64,000 nucleotides of DNA from Desulfarculus sp. (GCA_003605055.1 QZKP01000053.1:1-64000); one strand, 5' to 3'. Shown: positions 44,952 through 53,921, counted from the first letter of the stretch. Notes: a model not told the origin generated them from the letters alone. Numbers and translations are program-made.

Positions 44952-47137
44952 AGCAAAACCAAGACAAAGGGCTCCTGGCCCTGGCCAGCCGGATGCTGCC
45001 CTTCCTGGGCTGGTTCAGGGACTACAATGCGGTCAAACTGAGGGTGGACCTGGTGGCCGGGGTCACCGTGGCCCTGGTGTTGATCCCCCAGTCCATGGCC
45101 TACGCCCAGTTGGCCGGCCTGCCGGCCTACTACGGCCTTTACGCGGCCTTCCTGCCCCCCATGGTGGCGGCCATGTTCGGCTCCTCCATGCAACTGGCCA
45201 CCGGGCCGGTGGCGGTGGTCTCCTTGATGACCGCCGCCTCCCTGGAGCCTCTGGCCACCGCGGGCAGCGAGGCCTTCATCACCTACGCCATCCTGCTGGC
45301 CCTGATCGTGGGGGTCTTCCAGTTCCTTTTGGGGGTGCTGCGCCTGGGGCTGGTGGTGAACTTCCTTTCCCACCCGGTGGTCAACGGCTTCACCAACGCC
45401 GCGGCCATCATCATCGCCTCCAGCCAGCTCTCCAAGATGTTCGGGGTGTACGTGGACAAGGCCGAGCACCACTACGAGACCATCTGGCGGGTGCTCCTGG
45501 GCGCGGTGCAATACACCCACTGGCCCACCCTGGCCATGGGGGCGGGGGCCTTCGCCATCATGTGGGGGCTCAAGCGCCTCAACCCCAAGATCCCCTACGT
45601 GCTGGCGGCGGTGGCGGCGACCACCCTGGTCTCCTGGGCCACCGGCTTCCAGCACGACGCCCGGGCGCCGCTGGCGGCCATCATGGAGCCCGCGGTGCAG
45701 GCGGAGATAAAGTCCTACAACCAAGTGGTGCGGCGCATCCAGGAGCTGGGCGAGGCCCGGGCGGGGGCCAACGTGAGGGCCCGTCAGGCCAAAGAAGCCC
45801 AGGGGCCGGACTCCCTGGAGGCCCTGAAGCTGTCGCAGGAGGCCCACCTGGACTCGATGATGATCCAGACCGAGGAGGGCAAGGCCCACCTGCTGCGCGA
45901 GCGCCTGCGCTCCTACAAGTTCATCGGCGTCAAGGGTCCGGACGGCTCCCTGCGCTTCCAGCGCCTGGGCCAGGCCCCGGCCGGCGCCGACGGCGACGGC
46001 CGCACCTGGCGCCTGCGGGTGGGCAACCGGGCCCTGGAGGAGAACAAGCTGCGCCTGGAGGGCGGCGGGGCGGTGGTGGGCGACATCCCGCCGGGCCTGC
46101 CCACCCTGAGTCTGCCCACCCTGGACTGGGGGGTGGGGCTGCAACTGTTCCCCTACGCGGTGATCATCTCCCTGCTGGGCTTCATGGAGGCCATCAGCAT
46201 CGCCAAGGCCATGGCCGCCAAGACCGGCCAGCGCCTGGACCCCAACCAGGAGCTGATCGGCCAGGGCCTGGCCAACATGCTGGGCTGCCTGGGCAAGAGC
46301 TACCCGGTCTCGGGCTCCTTTTCCCGCTCGGCGGTGAACCTGCAGGCCGGCGCCCAGACCGGGCTGTCCAGCGTGGTCACCAGCCTGATGGTGGTGATCG
46401 TGCTCCTGCTGTTCACCCCCCTGCTCTACCACCTGCCCCAGGCGGTGCTGGCCGCGGTGATCATGATGGCGGTGGTGGGGCTGATCAACGTCAGCGGCTT
46501 CGTGCACGCCTGGAAGGCCCAGTGGTACGATGGGGCCATCAGCATCATCACCTTCCTGTGCACCCTGGCCTTCGCCCCCCACCTGGACAAGGGCATCATG
46601 GTCGGGGTGGTGTTGTCGCTGTTGGTGTTCCTCTACAAGAGCATGCGCCCGCGGGTGGCGGCCCTGTCCATGCACCCGGACTGCTCCCTGCGCGACGCCG
46701 CCCACTACAAGCTGCGTCAGTGCGAGCACGTGGCGGTGGTGCGCTTCGACGGGCCTTTGTTCTTCGCCAACGCCAGCTTCCTGGAGGACCAGATAGACGA
46801 GCGCATCCGCCACATGCCCAAGCTGAGGCACATCCTGGTGGTGGCCAACGGCGTCAACGACATAGACGCCTCCGGCGAGGACACCTTGTCCTTGATCGTG
46901 GACCGGGTGCGCAGCGCCGGCTACGACATCAGCTTCAGCCACATCAAGGAGAACGTGCTGGAGGCCATGAAGCGCACCCATCTGCTGGCCAAGATCGGCG
47001 AGGATCACATCTACCCCCTGGCCTCGGTGGCCATCGGGGCCATTCACGAGTCGGCCCACCGCGACTCGCGGGAGGAATCCTGCCCCCTGGTCAACGTGTG
47101 CCCCCTGGAGGCGGTGCACGAGTCGGGAGGAGAGTAG
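44948..47137 (+). CDS. SulP-family anion permease with STAS domain
   Basis: 729 residues starting at a GTG overlapping the regulator stop. The SulP membrane domain is clear (DLVAGVTVALVLIPQSMAYAQLAGLPAYYGLYAAFLPP; later SYPVSGSFSRSAVN). The C-terminal STAS domain (about 585-700; VRFDGPLFFANASFLEDQI, VANGVNDIDASGEDTLSLIVDR) follows. A charged, helical insertion of roughly 130 residues (about 250-380) splits the membrane domain and is unusual. The family includes sulfate and bicarbonate transporters. A carbonic anhydrase in the same gene block makes bicarbonate a live alternative to sulfate. Confidence 0.88.
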   Translation: MKQNQDKGLLALASRMLPFLGWFRDYNAVKLRVDLVAGVTVALVLIPQSMAYAQLAGLPAYYGLYAAFLPPMVAAMFGSSMQLATGPVAVVSLMTAASLEPLATAGSEAFITYAILLALIVGVFQFLLGVLRLGLVVNFLSHPVVNGFTNAAAIIIASSQLSKMFGVYVDKAEHHYETIWRVLLGAVQYTHWPTLAMGAGAFAIMWGLKRLNPKIPYVLAAVAATTLVSWATGFQHDARAPLAAIMEPAVQAEIKSYNQVVRRIQELGEARAGANVRARQAKEAQGPDSLEALKLSQEAHLDSMMIQTEEGKAHLLRERLRSYKFIGVKGPDGSLRFQRLGQAPAGADGDGRTWRLRVGNRALEENKLRLEGGGAVVGDIPPGLPTLSLPTLDWGVGLQLFPYAVIISLLGFMEAISIAKAMAAKTGQRLDPNQELIGQGLANMLGCLGKSYPVSGSFSRSAVNLQAGAQTGLSSVVTSLMVVIVLLLFTPLLYHLPQAVLAAVIMMAVVGLINVSGFVHAWKAQWYDGAISIITFLCTLAFAPHLDKGIMVGVVLSLLVFLYKSMRPRVAALSMHPDCSLRDAAHYKLRQCEHVAVVRFDGPLFFANASFLEDQIDERIRHMPKLRHILVVANGVNDIDASGEDTLSLIVDRVRSAGYDISFSHIKENVLEAMKRTHLLAKIGEDHIYPLASVAIGAIHESAHRDSREESCPLVNVCPLEAVHESGGE

Positions 47138-47140
47138 CTC

Positions 47141-48364
47141 ATGTGCGTGGTCAACATATTCAGTGGTTCATTCTGCGGGGCCGAGGAGGTGGCTCAGGGG
47201 GTGGCCTCCCGCCTGGGGTATCCCCTGCTGCGCGACGAGGACCTGATCGGCCGCCTGGCCCGCGAGGGCTCTCCCGGCGCCGGCGCCCTGCGCCGGGCCA
47301 TGTACGGACGGCCCTCGGTCTTCAATCAGTTCTCCCACGAGCGCGAGCGGGCGGTCAGCCGCCTGAAGATCGGGGTGGCCCAGCTCCTGGCCTCGGAAAA
47401 CCTGGTGCTGCTGGGCTTCGCTTCCCACCTGGTGCCGCGCACCATCTCCCACGTGCTGGACGTGTGCCTGATCGCCGAGAGCAAGCGCCGGGCGGTGCAG
47501 GCCGCCCGCGAGCTGGGCCTGAGCGAAAAGGACGCCCTGGCCCGGGTGCACAAGGACCACGAGGCCGCCATCCGCTGGGTGGAGTATTTGCGCGACCGGG
47601 AGCCCTGGGACCCGGAGCTCTACGACGTGCGCCTGGCCATGGACCAGACCACGGTGGAGGATGCCGTGGAGCTGATCTGCGACAACGCCGCCAGCGACAT
47701 CCTGGTCCCCAACCAGGCCTCCCGCCGGGCGGCGGCCGACTTCTACCTGGCGGCCCGGGTGGAGGCGGCCCTGCTGGCCCAGGGCCACAACTCCCGCGAC
47801 GCCCAGGTCAGCGCCCAGGACGGCCAGGTGAGCATCCTGGTCAACAAAAAGGTGATGATGCTGGGCCGGCTCAGCGAGGATCTGGAGCGCCTGGCCCAGG
47901 GCGTGGAGGGGGTGGCGGGGGTGAAGGTGGAGCCCGGCCCGGGCTACTACCAGGCCGACGTGTACCGCCGGGCCGACTTCCAGCTCCCCTCCAAGGTGCT
48001 CCTGGTGGACGACGAGCGCGAGTTCGTGCAGACGCTGTCCGAGCGCCTGCTGCTCCGGGAGATAGGCTCGGCGGTGGTCTACGACGGCGCCGAGGCGCTG
48101 CGGGTGGTGGCCGAGGACGAGCCGGACGTGATCGTCCTGGACCTGAAGATGCCGGGCATAGACGGCGTGGAGGTCTTAAAGCGCATCAAGCAGGACCACC
48201 CCGAGGTGGAGGTGATCATCCTCACCGGCCACGGCTCGCAGCAGGACCGGGAGGTGTGTTTGCAACTGGGCGCCTTCGCCTACCTGGAGAAGCCGGTGGA
48301 CATCAACGAGCTCTCCCGGGCCATGCAGGGGGCCTATGACAAGATACGGGCCCGGCAGGAGTAG
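47141..48364 (+). CDS. Cytidylate-kinase-like domain fused to a response-regulator receiver
   Basis: 407 residues. The N-terminal half (1 to about 195) resembles the cytidylate-kinase-2-like family (IFSGSFCGAEEVAQGVASRLGYPLLRDEDL), but the P-loop lacks the Lys, so catalysis is doubtful. A small middle domain (about 220-275, IVNKKVMMLGRLSEDLERLAQGVEGVAGVKVEP) is BON-like. The C-terminal receiver (about 284-403) has VLLVDDE, VIVLDLKMPG and ILTGHG. This combination would let phosphorylation control a nucleotide-kinase-like module. The stop codon lies in the left arm of the palindromic element. Confidence 0.75.
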   Translation: MCVVNIFSGSFCGAEEVAQGVASRLGYPLLRDEDLIGRLAREGSPGAGALRRAMYGRPSVFNQFSHERERAVSRLKIGVAQLLASENLVLLGFASHLVPRTISHVLDVCLIAESKRRAVQAARELGLSEKDALARVHKDHEAAIRWVEYLRDREPWDPELYDVRLAMDQTTVEDAVELICDNAASDILVPNQASRRAAADFYLAARVEAALLAQGHNSRDAQVSAQDGQVSILVNKKVMMLGRLSEDLERLAQGVEGVAGVKVEPGPGYYQADVYRRADFQLPSKVLLVDDEREFVQTLSERLLLREIGSAVVYDGAEALRVVAEDEPDVIVLDLKMPGIDGVEVLKRIKQDHPEVEVIILTGHGSQQDREVCLQLGAFAYLEKPVDINELSRAMQGAYDKIRARQE

Positions 48365-48622
48365 CCCGCATATTTCATGAGGGTTGGGCGGTATCAAACA
48401 ACGATTTAGTATTCATGGGAGCCATATGAAAAAGGTGCCGACATTATCAGGGTACGGTTTGCACCCAAGCCCGGCACAGCCAGCCACCGGCAGACAAGGC
48501 GTCTGGCAAGTGAGGGCCGCAGGCGTAGCCAAAGCTACGTCGAGGCGCGAGCGCAGCCAGCAACGCAGTGTGCCGGTGGCTGGCGCAGCCGGACGCACAG
48601 CCCTCATGAAGTATGCGGGCTA
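48362..48622. repeat. 261-base long palindromic element (MITE-like) between two genes
   Basis: Outer arms 48362-48390 and 48594-48622 match in about 26 of 29 positions as inverted repeats (TAGCCCGCATA...TTCATGAGGG). Inside is a second perfect pair, GCCAGCCACCGGCA at 48479-48492 with its complement at 48571-48584, and a central stem CGTAGC-CAAA-GCTACG at 48524-48539. The whole can fold into one long hairpin. No protein is encoded in it. Its ends provide the TAG stop of the upstream gene and the ATG of the downstream kinase. This resembles a miniature palindromic mobile element or REP-type structure; other genomic copies would be decisive. Confidence 0.75.
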
Positions 48623-50367
48623 ACTTGCAGCTCTGGAGCAAAATAAAGCCCGCCTTCTGGGACCGGCGCGACTCGGACCTGGAGCTACTCAACTACCGGC
48701 GGCTGTGGCGCACCACCTTCTGGCTGGCGGTGGCGGTGACCCTGACCCCCCTGATGTTTCTGGCCCTGATCAACCTCTATCAGTTCCAGCAGCAGTACCA
48801 GATGCAGCACGGGGAGATAACCAGCCATCTGCAGCGGCTCATGGCCATCAGCCGGGTGCAGATATCAGACTTCCTGGACGAGCGCCGGGCGGCCCTGACC
48901 TACGTGAGCCTGGCCAACACCTTCCAGGAGTTGGCCGAGCACAGACATCTGGCCCGGGTTTTCTCGCGCCTGCGCCAGTCCTTCGGCGGCTTCGTGGACC
49001 TGGGGCTCATAGACGCCGCCGGCATCCAGCGGACCTACGTGGGCCCCTACAACCTGCAGGGCCGCGACTACAGGGACCAGGACTGGTACAAGGAGGTGCA
49101 GATCCGGGGCATCTACGTCAGCGACGTGTTCCTGGGCCACCGCAACTTCCCCCACTTCGTCATCGCCGTGCGTCACGAGCGGGCCGGCGAAGAGCCCTAC
49201 GTGATCCGGACCACCATTGACACCGGCCGGCTCAACGAGCTGCTGCGGGCCACGGACCTGCAGCCCAGCGGCGACATCTTCCTGGTCAACCAGCAGGGCG
49301 TGCTGCAAACCCCCTCCCGGCTCTACGGCGGGGTGCTGGCCGGCTTCTCCCTGCTCAGCGGCCCGCCGGCCGAGTGGCACGGCATACGGGAGGTGGCCGA
49401 CAACCAGGACCGCAGGCTGCTCCTGGGCCTGGCCCGCATCCAGGGCACCCCCCTGACCCTGGTGGTGGTCAAGCAGCCCCAGGCCCTGCTGCACAAGTGG
49501 GACCTGCTGCGCATCAACGTGATCGTCATGGTGGGGCTGAGCGTGGTGGCCATTTTGGTGGTGATCTGGTGGGTCTCCTCCACCCTGGTTAACCGCATCT
49601 ACGATGCCGACCTGCGGCGGGCCTCCATGCTGCACGAGGCCGAGTACACCAACAAGCTGGCCTCCATCGGCCGCCTGGCCGCGGGCGTGGCCCACGAGAT
49701 CAACAACCCGGTGGCCATCATCAACGAGAAGGTGGGGCTGATGCGCGACCTACTGGGCGTGAGCCAGGACTTCGCGCACAAGGAGAAGTTCCTGCAGCAG
49801 GCGGCGGTGATCCAGGACTCGGTGCGCCGGGTCAGCGAGATCACCCACCGGCTCTTGGGCTTCGCCCGCCACCTGCCGCTGAGGAACGAGGAGATTTATT
49901 TGGAGGCCCTGATCCGCGAGGTGCTGGGCTTCCTGGGCAAGGAGGCCGAGTACCGCAACATAGACATAAACCTGATGATCCCCAAGGAGATCGCGCCCAT
50001 CCAGGCGGACAAGGGCCAGTTGCAGCAGGTGCTGCTCAACATCATCAACAACGCCCTGGCCGCTCTGGAGAGCGGCGGGGAGATCAACATCTCGGTGGCC
50101 GAGCAGCCCGGGGACAAGGTGGCCATCAGCATCGCCGACAACGGAGAGGGCATCCCCAAGGACCATCTGCAGCGCATATTCGAGCCTTTCTTCTCCACCA
50201 AGGGAGAGAAGGGCACCGGCCTGGGGCTGTCCATAACCTACGGCATCGTGCGCAAGATGGGCGGGCGCATCGAGGTGGAAAGCGAGCCGGGCGAGGGCAC
50301 CACTTTCACCGTGATCCTGCCCCGCAGACAACCGACCTCCAACCAGCCGGCGCCGGCGGCGGTCTGA
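48613..50367 (+). CDS. Membrane sensor histidine kinase with dCache-like sensor
   Basis: 584 residues: helix (about 35-58), periplasmic sensor of about 230 residues (ending near GTPLTLVVVKQP), second helix (about 300-322), His361 in GVAHEINNPVAIINEKVG, and HATPase ([36 protein letters not shown]). The periplasmic part (GRDYRDQDWYKEVQIRGIYVSDVFLGHRNFPHFVIAV) is of the dCache type that binds small ligands. The start codon ATG at 48613 lies within the right arm of the palindromic element and has no good ribosome site, so the start may have been altered by its insertion. It is followed by its receiver partner. Confidence 0.85.
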   Translation: MRANLQLWSKIKPAFWDRRDSDLELLNYRRLWRTTFWLAVAVTLTPLMFLALINLYQFQQQYQMQHGEITSHLQRLMAISRVQISDFLDERRAALTYVSLANTFQELAEHRHLARVFSRLRQSFGGFVDLGLIDAAGIQRTYVGPYNLQGRDYRDQDWYKEVQIRGIYVSDVFLGHRNFPHFVIAVRHERAGEEPYVIRTTIDTGRLNELLRATDLQPSGDIFLVNQQGVLQTPSRLYGGVLAGFSLLSGPPAEWHGIREVADNQDRRLLLGLARIQGTPLTLVVVKQPQALLHKWDLLRINVIVMVGLSVVAILVVIWWVSSTLVNRIYDADLRRASMLHEAEYTNKLASIGRLAAGVAHEINNPVAIINEKVGLMRDLLGVSQDFAHKEKFLQQAAVIQDSVRRVSEITHRLLGFARHLPLRNEEIYLEALIREVLGFLGKEAEYRNIDINLMIPKEIAPIQADKGQLQQVLLNIINNALAALESGGEINISVAEQPGDKVAISIADNGEGIPKDHLQRIFEPFFSTKGEKGTGLGLSITYGIVRKMGGRIEVESEPGEGTTFTVILPRRQPTSNQPAPAAV

Positions 50368-50387
50368 GGAGCGGGCGGAAGGAAGCC

Positions 50388-50741
50388 ATGAGGGTTTTAC
50401 TGATAGACGACGAGAAGGAGCTGGTCTCCACCCTCTCCGAGCGGCTGGACCTGCGGGGCATAGCCAACGACTGGGCCACCAGCGGCGAGCAGGGGCTGGA
50501 GCTGCTGGCGGCCAAGAACTTCGACTGGGTGGTGGTGGACCTGAAGATGCCCGGCCTGGGCGGCGTGGGCACCATCCAGGCCATCAAGCGCCGGCAGCCC
50601 CAGGCGAGGGTGATGCTGCTCACCGGCCACAGCGCCGCCGAGGACCTGAAGCAGGCCCTGGAGATGGGCGCGGACCGCTACCTGGTCAAGCCGGTGGACA
50701 TTGACGACCTGCTGGCCTTGATGCAGCAGGGCCGGGACTAG
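50388..50741 (+). CDS. Single-domain response regulator
   Basis: 117 residues, a bare receiver: Asp7/Asp8, phospho-acceptor Asp51 in VVVDLKMPG, Thr79 and Lys101. No output domain, so it works by protein contact or as a phosphate relay. It follows the kinase by 20 bases and precedes the kinase-like gene at 50753 by 11 bases. Confidence 0.9.
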   Translation: MRVLLIDDEKELVSTLSERLDLRGIANDWATSGEQGLELLAAKNFDWVVVDLKMPGLGGVGTIQAIKRRQPQARVMLLTGHSAAEDLKQALEMGADRYLVKPVDIDDLLALMQQGRD

Positions 50742-50752
50742 GAGGAATTACG

Positions 50753-51406
50753 GTGTCGCAACCGCCGGGACGGGAGCAGGAGGGCCGGGCGCTGGACTTC
50801 TTCGGCGCGGTGACCGCCAGCGCCACCCATGAAATCAAAAACGAGCTGGCGGTGATCAACGAGCAGAGCCACCTGATGCTGGAGATGCTGCAGATGGCCG
50901 CCCAGGGCCGCCAGCCCGACCCCCAGCGCCTGGCGGACCTGACCGGCCGCATCATCGCCCGGGTGGGCCAGGCCGACCAGGTGGTCCGGCGGCTGAACAC
51001 CTTCGCCCACAGCGCCGAGAAGCAGCGCGACCGCTGCCTGGTGGCCCCGGCCCTGGAGCTGATCGTGCGCTGCTATGTGCGCCTGGCGGCGCTGAAGGGC
51101 GTGAGCCTGGAGTTGGCGCCCCTGGCCGGCCGGGAGACCCTGGAGATCAAGGCCCCGCCCATCCTGCTGGAGCAGGCGCTCTGGGCCGCCTTGCAGGCGG
51201 CGGTGGCCGCGGCGGCCTCGGGCAGCCGGTTGCAGGTGGGCCTGGAGCAGGCCGGCGGGGTATTGCGCCTGCGCCTGGCCGGCGAGCTGACCGCCCCGCC
51301 CGCGGCCTTGCCGGATCAGGTGCTGGCCCCGCTGGGGGCCACGGCCCGCGCCGAGGACGGGGCCCTGGTCCTGGAGATACCCCTCAGCCCGCCCCCGGCG
51401 GCCTAG
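50753..51406 (+). CDS. Histidine-kinase-like protein with degraded ATPase, possible phosphotransferase
   Basis: 217 residues from a GTG with GGAGGA upstream. The dimerisation helix has an H-box, TASATHEIKNELAVINEQ, with His26 followed by Glu27. The C-terminal region aligns only loosely with a HATPase fold: there is no N-box Asn, no DxGxG, and no lid glycines. It has no sensor or membrane segment. Such proteins (compare Spo0B) can pass phosphate between receivers. Lying between two single-domain receivers, that role is plausible but inferred. Confidence 0.65.
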   Translation: MSQPPGREQEGRALDFFGAVTASATHEIKNELAVINEQSHLMLEMLQMAAQGRQPDPQRLADLTGRIIARVGQADQVVRRLNTFAHSAEKQRDRCLVAPALELIVRCYVRLAALKGVSLELAPLAGRETLEIKAPPILLEQALWAALQAAVAAAASGSRLQVGLEQAGGVLRLRLAGELTAPPAALPDQVLAPLGATARAEDGALVLEIPLSPPPAA

Positions 51407-51420
51407 ATAAGGAAGCGGCC

Positions 51421-52116
51421 ATGAAGACGCACCCGGCCCGCAAACCGCCACCCAGCGAATTCAAGCCCAGCGCCGAGCAGGTGCTGGCCGCCCTGGACCA
51501 GGGCAACCGCCGCTTCCGGGAGGACCGGCCGCGCCACCCGCGCACCGGGCCCCTGCGCCGCCGGCTGGCCCACTACGCGGACCAGGCCGAGCACGCCCTG
51601 GCCACGGTGCTGGCCTGCTCGGACTCGCGGGTGCCGGTGGAGCGCATCTTCGACGCGGGCATCATGGACCTGTTCGTGGTGCGGCAGGCGGGCAACGTGG
51701 TCAGCCAGGACACCGCCGCCTCCCTGGAGTACGGCGTGCTGCACGTGCACACCCCCCTGGTGGTGGTGCTGGGCCACACCGGCTGCGGGGCGGTGACCGC
51801 GGCCTGGCAACGGCAGAGCCAGGGGGCCGGCGGGCTGGGGCCCAACCTCGACCGCCTGCTGGCGTACATAGAGCCGGCCCTGGCCCGCATGCCGCAGCCC
51901 TTTCCCGGGGCCGGCCAAGAAGAGCAGATCGCCGCGGCGGTGGAGGAGAACGTGTGGCAGGCCCTGGCCGACCTGGGACGCCTGAGCCCCGAGGTGCGGC
52001 GGGCCCACCAGGAGGGGCGGGTGGCGGTGGCGGGCGCGGTGTATCAATTGGCAGACGGCGGGGTGCGCTGGCTGGACCGGCGGCGGGCCCAGGAGGCCCT
52101 GCAGGGACGGCCCTAG
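51421..52116 (+). CDS. Beta-class carbonic anhydrase
   Basis: 231 residues. Zinc-binding residues of the beta class are present: Cys66 and Asp68-Arg70 in ACSDSRVPVERIFD, and His119 and Cys122 in GHTGCGAV. The fold is complete. It interconverts CO2 and bicarbonate in the cytoplasm. Its place among two-component genes and near a SulP permease suggests a link to inorganic carbon sensing or uptake. The ATG has AAGGAAGC upstream. Confidence 0.88.
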   Translation: MKTHPARKPPPSEFKPSAEQVLAALDQGNRRFREDRPRHPRTGPLRRRLAHYADQAEHALATVLACSDSRVPVERIFDAGIMDLFVVRQAGNVVSQDTAASLEYGVLHVHTPLVVVLGHTGCGAVTAAWQRQSQGAGGLGPNLDRLLAYIEPALARMPQPFPGAGQEEQIAAAVEENVWQALADLGRLSPEVRRAHQEGRVAVAGAVYQLADGGVRWLDRRRAQEALQGRP

Positions 52117-52153
52117 CGGCCCCGCCTTAAGAGGGGGATACAAGGAGACGGTC

Positions 52154-52585
52154 ATGGTAGAGGCCTACGTGCTGATCGTGGATGACGAAAAGGAGTTCCT
52201 GGAAGGCATCAGCGAGCGCCTGCGCAACCGCAACTTCGTGGTGGACACCGCCACCAGCGGCGACGAGGCCCTGCAGAAGATACAGGGCCGCATCTACGAC
52301 GCGGTGGTGCTGGACCTGAAAATGCCCGGGCTGGACGGCCTGGCCACGCTGCGCCAGGCCCTGGCCAAGAAGCCGGACCTGCAGATCATCCTGCTCACCG
52401 GCTACGCCACGGTGCAGAGCGGCATAGAGGCCATCCGCGAGGGGGCCCTGGACTTCCTGGAGAAGCCGGTGGACCTGGACACCCTGGTGGCCAAGATCTG
52501 CCAGGGCAAGGAGCGGCGCCTGGAGCTGGACGCCCAGAGCCGCGAGGATGCGGTGCGCGAGGCCCTCAAGCGCTACGGCTGGTAG
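52154..52585 (+). CDS. Response regulator, receiver with short C-terminal extension
   Basis: 143 residues: Asp10/Asp11, phospho-acceptor Asp54 in VVLDLKMPG, LLTGYATV, and KPVDLDTL. A short helical tail after the receiver has no known output motif. It is the last gene of the plus-strand signalling block, and its end overlaps the convergent lgt by 20 bases. Confidence 0.88.
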   Translation: MVEAYVLIVDDEKEFLEGISERLRNRNFVVDTATSGDEALQKIQGRIYDAVVLDLKMPGLDGLATLRQALAKKPDLQIILLTGYATVQSGIEAIREGALDFLEKPVDLDTLVAKICQGKERRLELDAQSREDAVREALKRYGW

Positions 52586-53390
52586 CGCCCCGGCGGCGGG
52601 CGGCCCTGCCCGGGCCGGCGGCCGGCGGCTGGCCGCCCCGGCGCCGGAGCGCCAGATAGACCGCCAGGCAGGCCGCGGCCATCAGGGCCGCGAACAGGCC
52701 GGTGGGGGTCAGCCAGCCCCACAGGGGCTCGCCGCGCCAGTCGCCGCGCAGGGGCTCGATGATCAGCCGGGCCACGCCGTGCAGCAGGCCGTAGAGCAGG
52801 ATGAGCTGGCCGCCGAAGCGCCGCCGCGGCCACAGCCACCACAAAAAGGCGAAGATCAACAACAGGGCCCCGGTGATGTAGAGCTGGGTGGGGTGCAGGG
52901 GCACGCCCTGGGGCGCGATGGCGTGGGGGTCGCTGAACACCACCGCCCAGGGGCCGTCCCAGGGCCGGCCGTAGCTGTCCCCGGAGAAAAAGCAGCCCAG
53001 GCGGCCGAAGGCCTGGCCCAGGGCCATGGCCGGCGCGGAGATGTCCAGCAGGGTCAACAGCGGCAGGCCGTAGCGCCGGGCCAGCCAGAGGCCGACCGGC
53101 ACGGCCAGGGCCAGCCCGCCGTAGAAGACCAGCCCGCCTTGCCAGATCATGAAGAACTGCTTTAGCTGCGGCCCCAGCGGCCCCGGCTCCAAGACCAGGT
53201 AGGCCAGCCGGGCGCCGGCCAGGCCGGCCAGCAGGGTCCACAGGGCCAGGCTCAGCACCCGGTCCTGGTTCAGGCCGGCGCGGCGGGCCAACACAGCCAG
53301 GGCCCAGGCCCCCAGGGCCACGCCCAGGGCCAGCATCACGCCGTAGGTGTGGATGGTCAGCGGGCCCAGGTGAAACAGGATGGGATACAT
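52566..53390 (-). CDS. lgt: Prolipoprotein diacylglyceryl transferase
   Basis: 274 residues with about seven membrane helices. The Lgt signature region reads GQAFGRLGCFFSGDSYGRP, keeping the catalytic Arg-containing GRxG motif. PxHPTQLY is present in the later family motif HPTQLYITGA. It attaches diacylglycerol to the lipobox Cys of prolipoproteins in the inner membrane. The basic C-terminal tail (RRRGGQPP...TSRSA) is longer than usual. The operon also has small metal-related proteins upstream. Confidence 0.88.
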   Translation of the reverse strand: MYPILFHLGPLTIHTYGVMLALGVALGAWALAVLARRAGLNQDRVLSLALWTLLAGLAGARLAYLVLEPGPLGPQLKQFFMIWQGGLVFYGGLALAVPVGLWLARRYGLPLLTLLDISAPAMALGQAFGRLGCFFSGDSYGRPWDGPWAVVFSDPHAIAPQGVPLHPTQLYITGALLLIFAFLWWLWPRRRFGGQLILLYGLLHGVARLIIEPLRGDWRGEPLWGWLTPTGLFAALMAAACLAVYLALRRRGGQPPAAGPGRAARRRGATSRSA

Positions 53391-53423
53391 ACCCGTGGTC
53401 CCTCGGAGTTAGGCCAAAGGCCC

Positions 53424-53642
53424 TTAGTGCAGGGTGACCGCCGGCGGCCGGGCCGCGGCCCAGCGCACCAGGCCGCGGGACAACAGGTCATCCACGGCCA
53501 ACAGCACCGTGTCTTGGTCCTCGGTCAATTCCTGCAGCGACTGAAACAGGTCCCACAGGGTGGCCGGGGCCGCCTCCGGGGGGGAGGATGGGGCGGCCCG
53601 CCGGGCCTTTAGGCGGTTGGGCTCTTGGTGCAGCGTGTTCAT
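53424..53642 (-). CDS. Small hypothetical protein
   Basis: 72 residues without membrane segment, starting MNTLHQEPNRLKARRAAPSS and with a helical part LWDLFQSLQELTEDQDTVLLAVDDLLSRGLVRW. I recognise no family. AGAGGGG lies 9 bases before the ATG and the gene sits 21 bases after the YHS-like gene, so it is probably real and co-transcribed. Confidence 0.55.
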   Translation of the reverse strand: MNTLHQEPNRLKARRAAPSSPPEAAPATLWDLFQSLQELTEDQDTVLLAVDDLLSRGLVRWAAARPPAVTLH

Positions 53643-53663
53643 GCTCTAAGTCCCCTCTCTTGC

Positions 53664-53921
53664 TCAGTGGCACTTGGGGCCCGCGGCCCCGAAGCTCTGC
53701 TGGTTGGCCCGGCCCAGGCGCTCCAAGTAGCGGCCCCACCAGCCCTTGGGCCGCTTGGCGCAGCAGCCCTGGGACAGGAACGCCTGGCGGCAGCCCTCGG
53801 CGCAGAAGAAGTAGGGCCGGCCGTCCCGCTGGGCCACGTACTGGCAGTTCTGGGTGTCCACCGGCATCTGGCAGATGGGGCAGGGCACCGTGCGCGGGGT
53901 GGCGTACGCGGTGTTCTCCAT
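53664..53921 (-). CDS. YHS/TRASH-like metal-binding small protein
   Basis: 85 residues with CPICQMPVDTQNCQYVAQRDGRPYFFCAEGCRQAFL, the CxxCxM...FCxxxC pattern of YHS/TRASH domains that bind copper or other soft metals. More cysteines follow (GCCAKRP) and it ends GPKCH. These proteins chaperone or sense heavy metals. It is in the operon headed by the Met/Gly-rich exported protein. AGGAGAGG precedes the ATG. Confidence 0.75.
   Translation of the reverse strand: MENTAYATPRTVPCPICQMPVDTQNCQYVAQRDGRPYFFCAEGCRQAFLSQGCCAKRPKGWWGRYLERLGRANQQSFGAAGPKCH

Noticed and set aside
45562-48339. Long plus-strand frame across SulP and the kinase-like gene
   Set aside because: Its Pro/Gly/Arg-rich sequence has no domain and it overlaps two well-supported genes in another frame.
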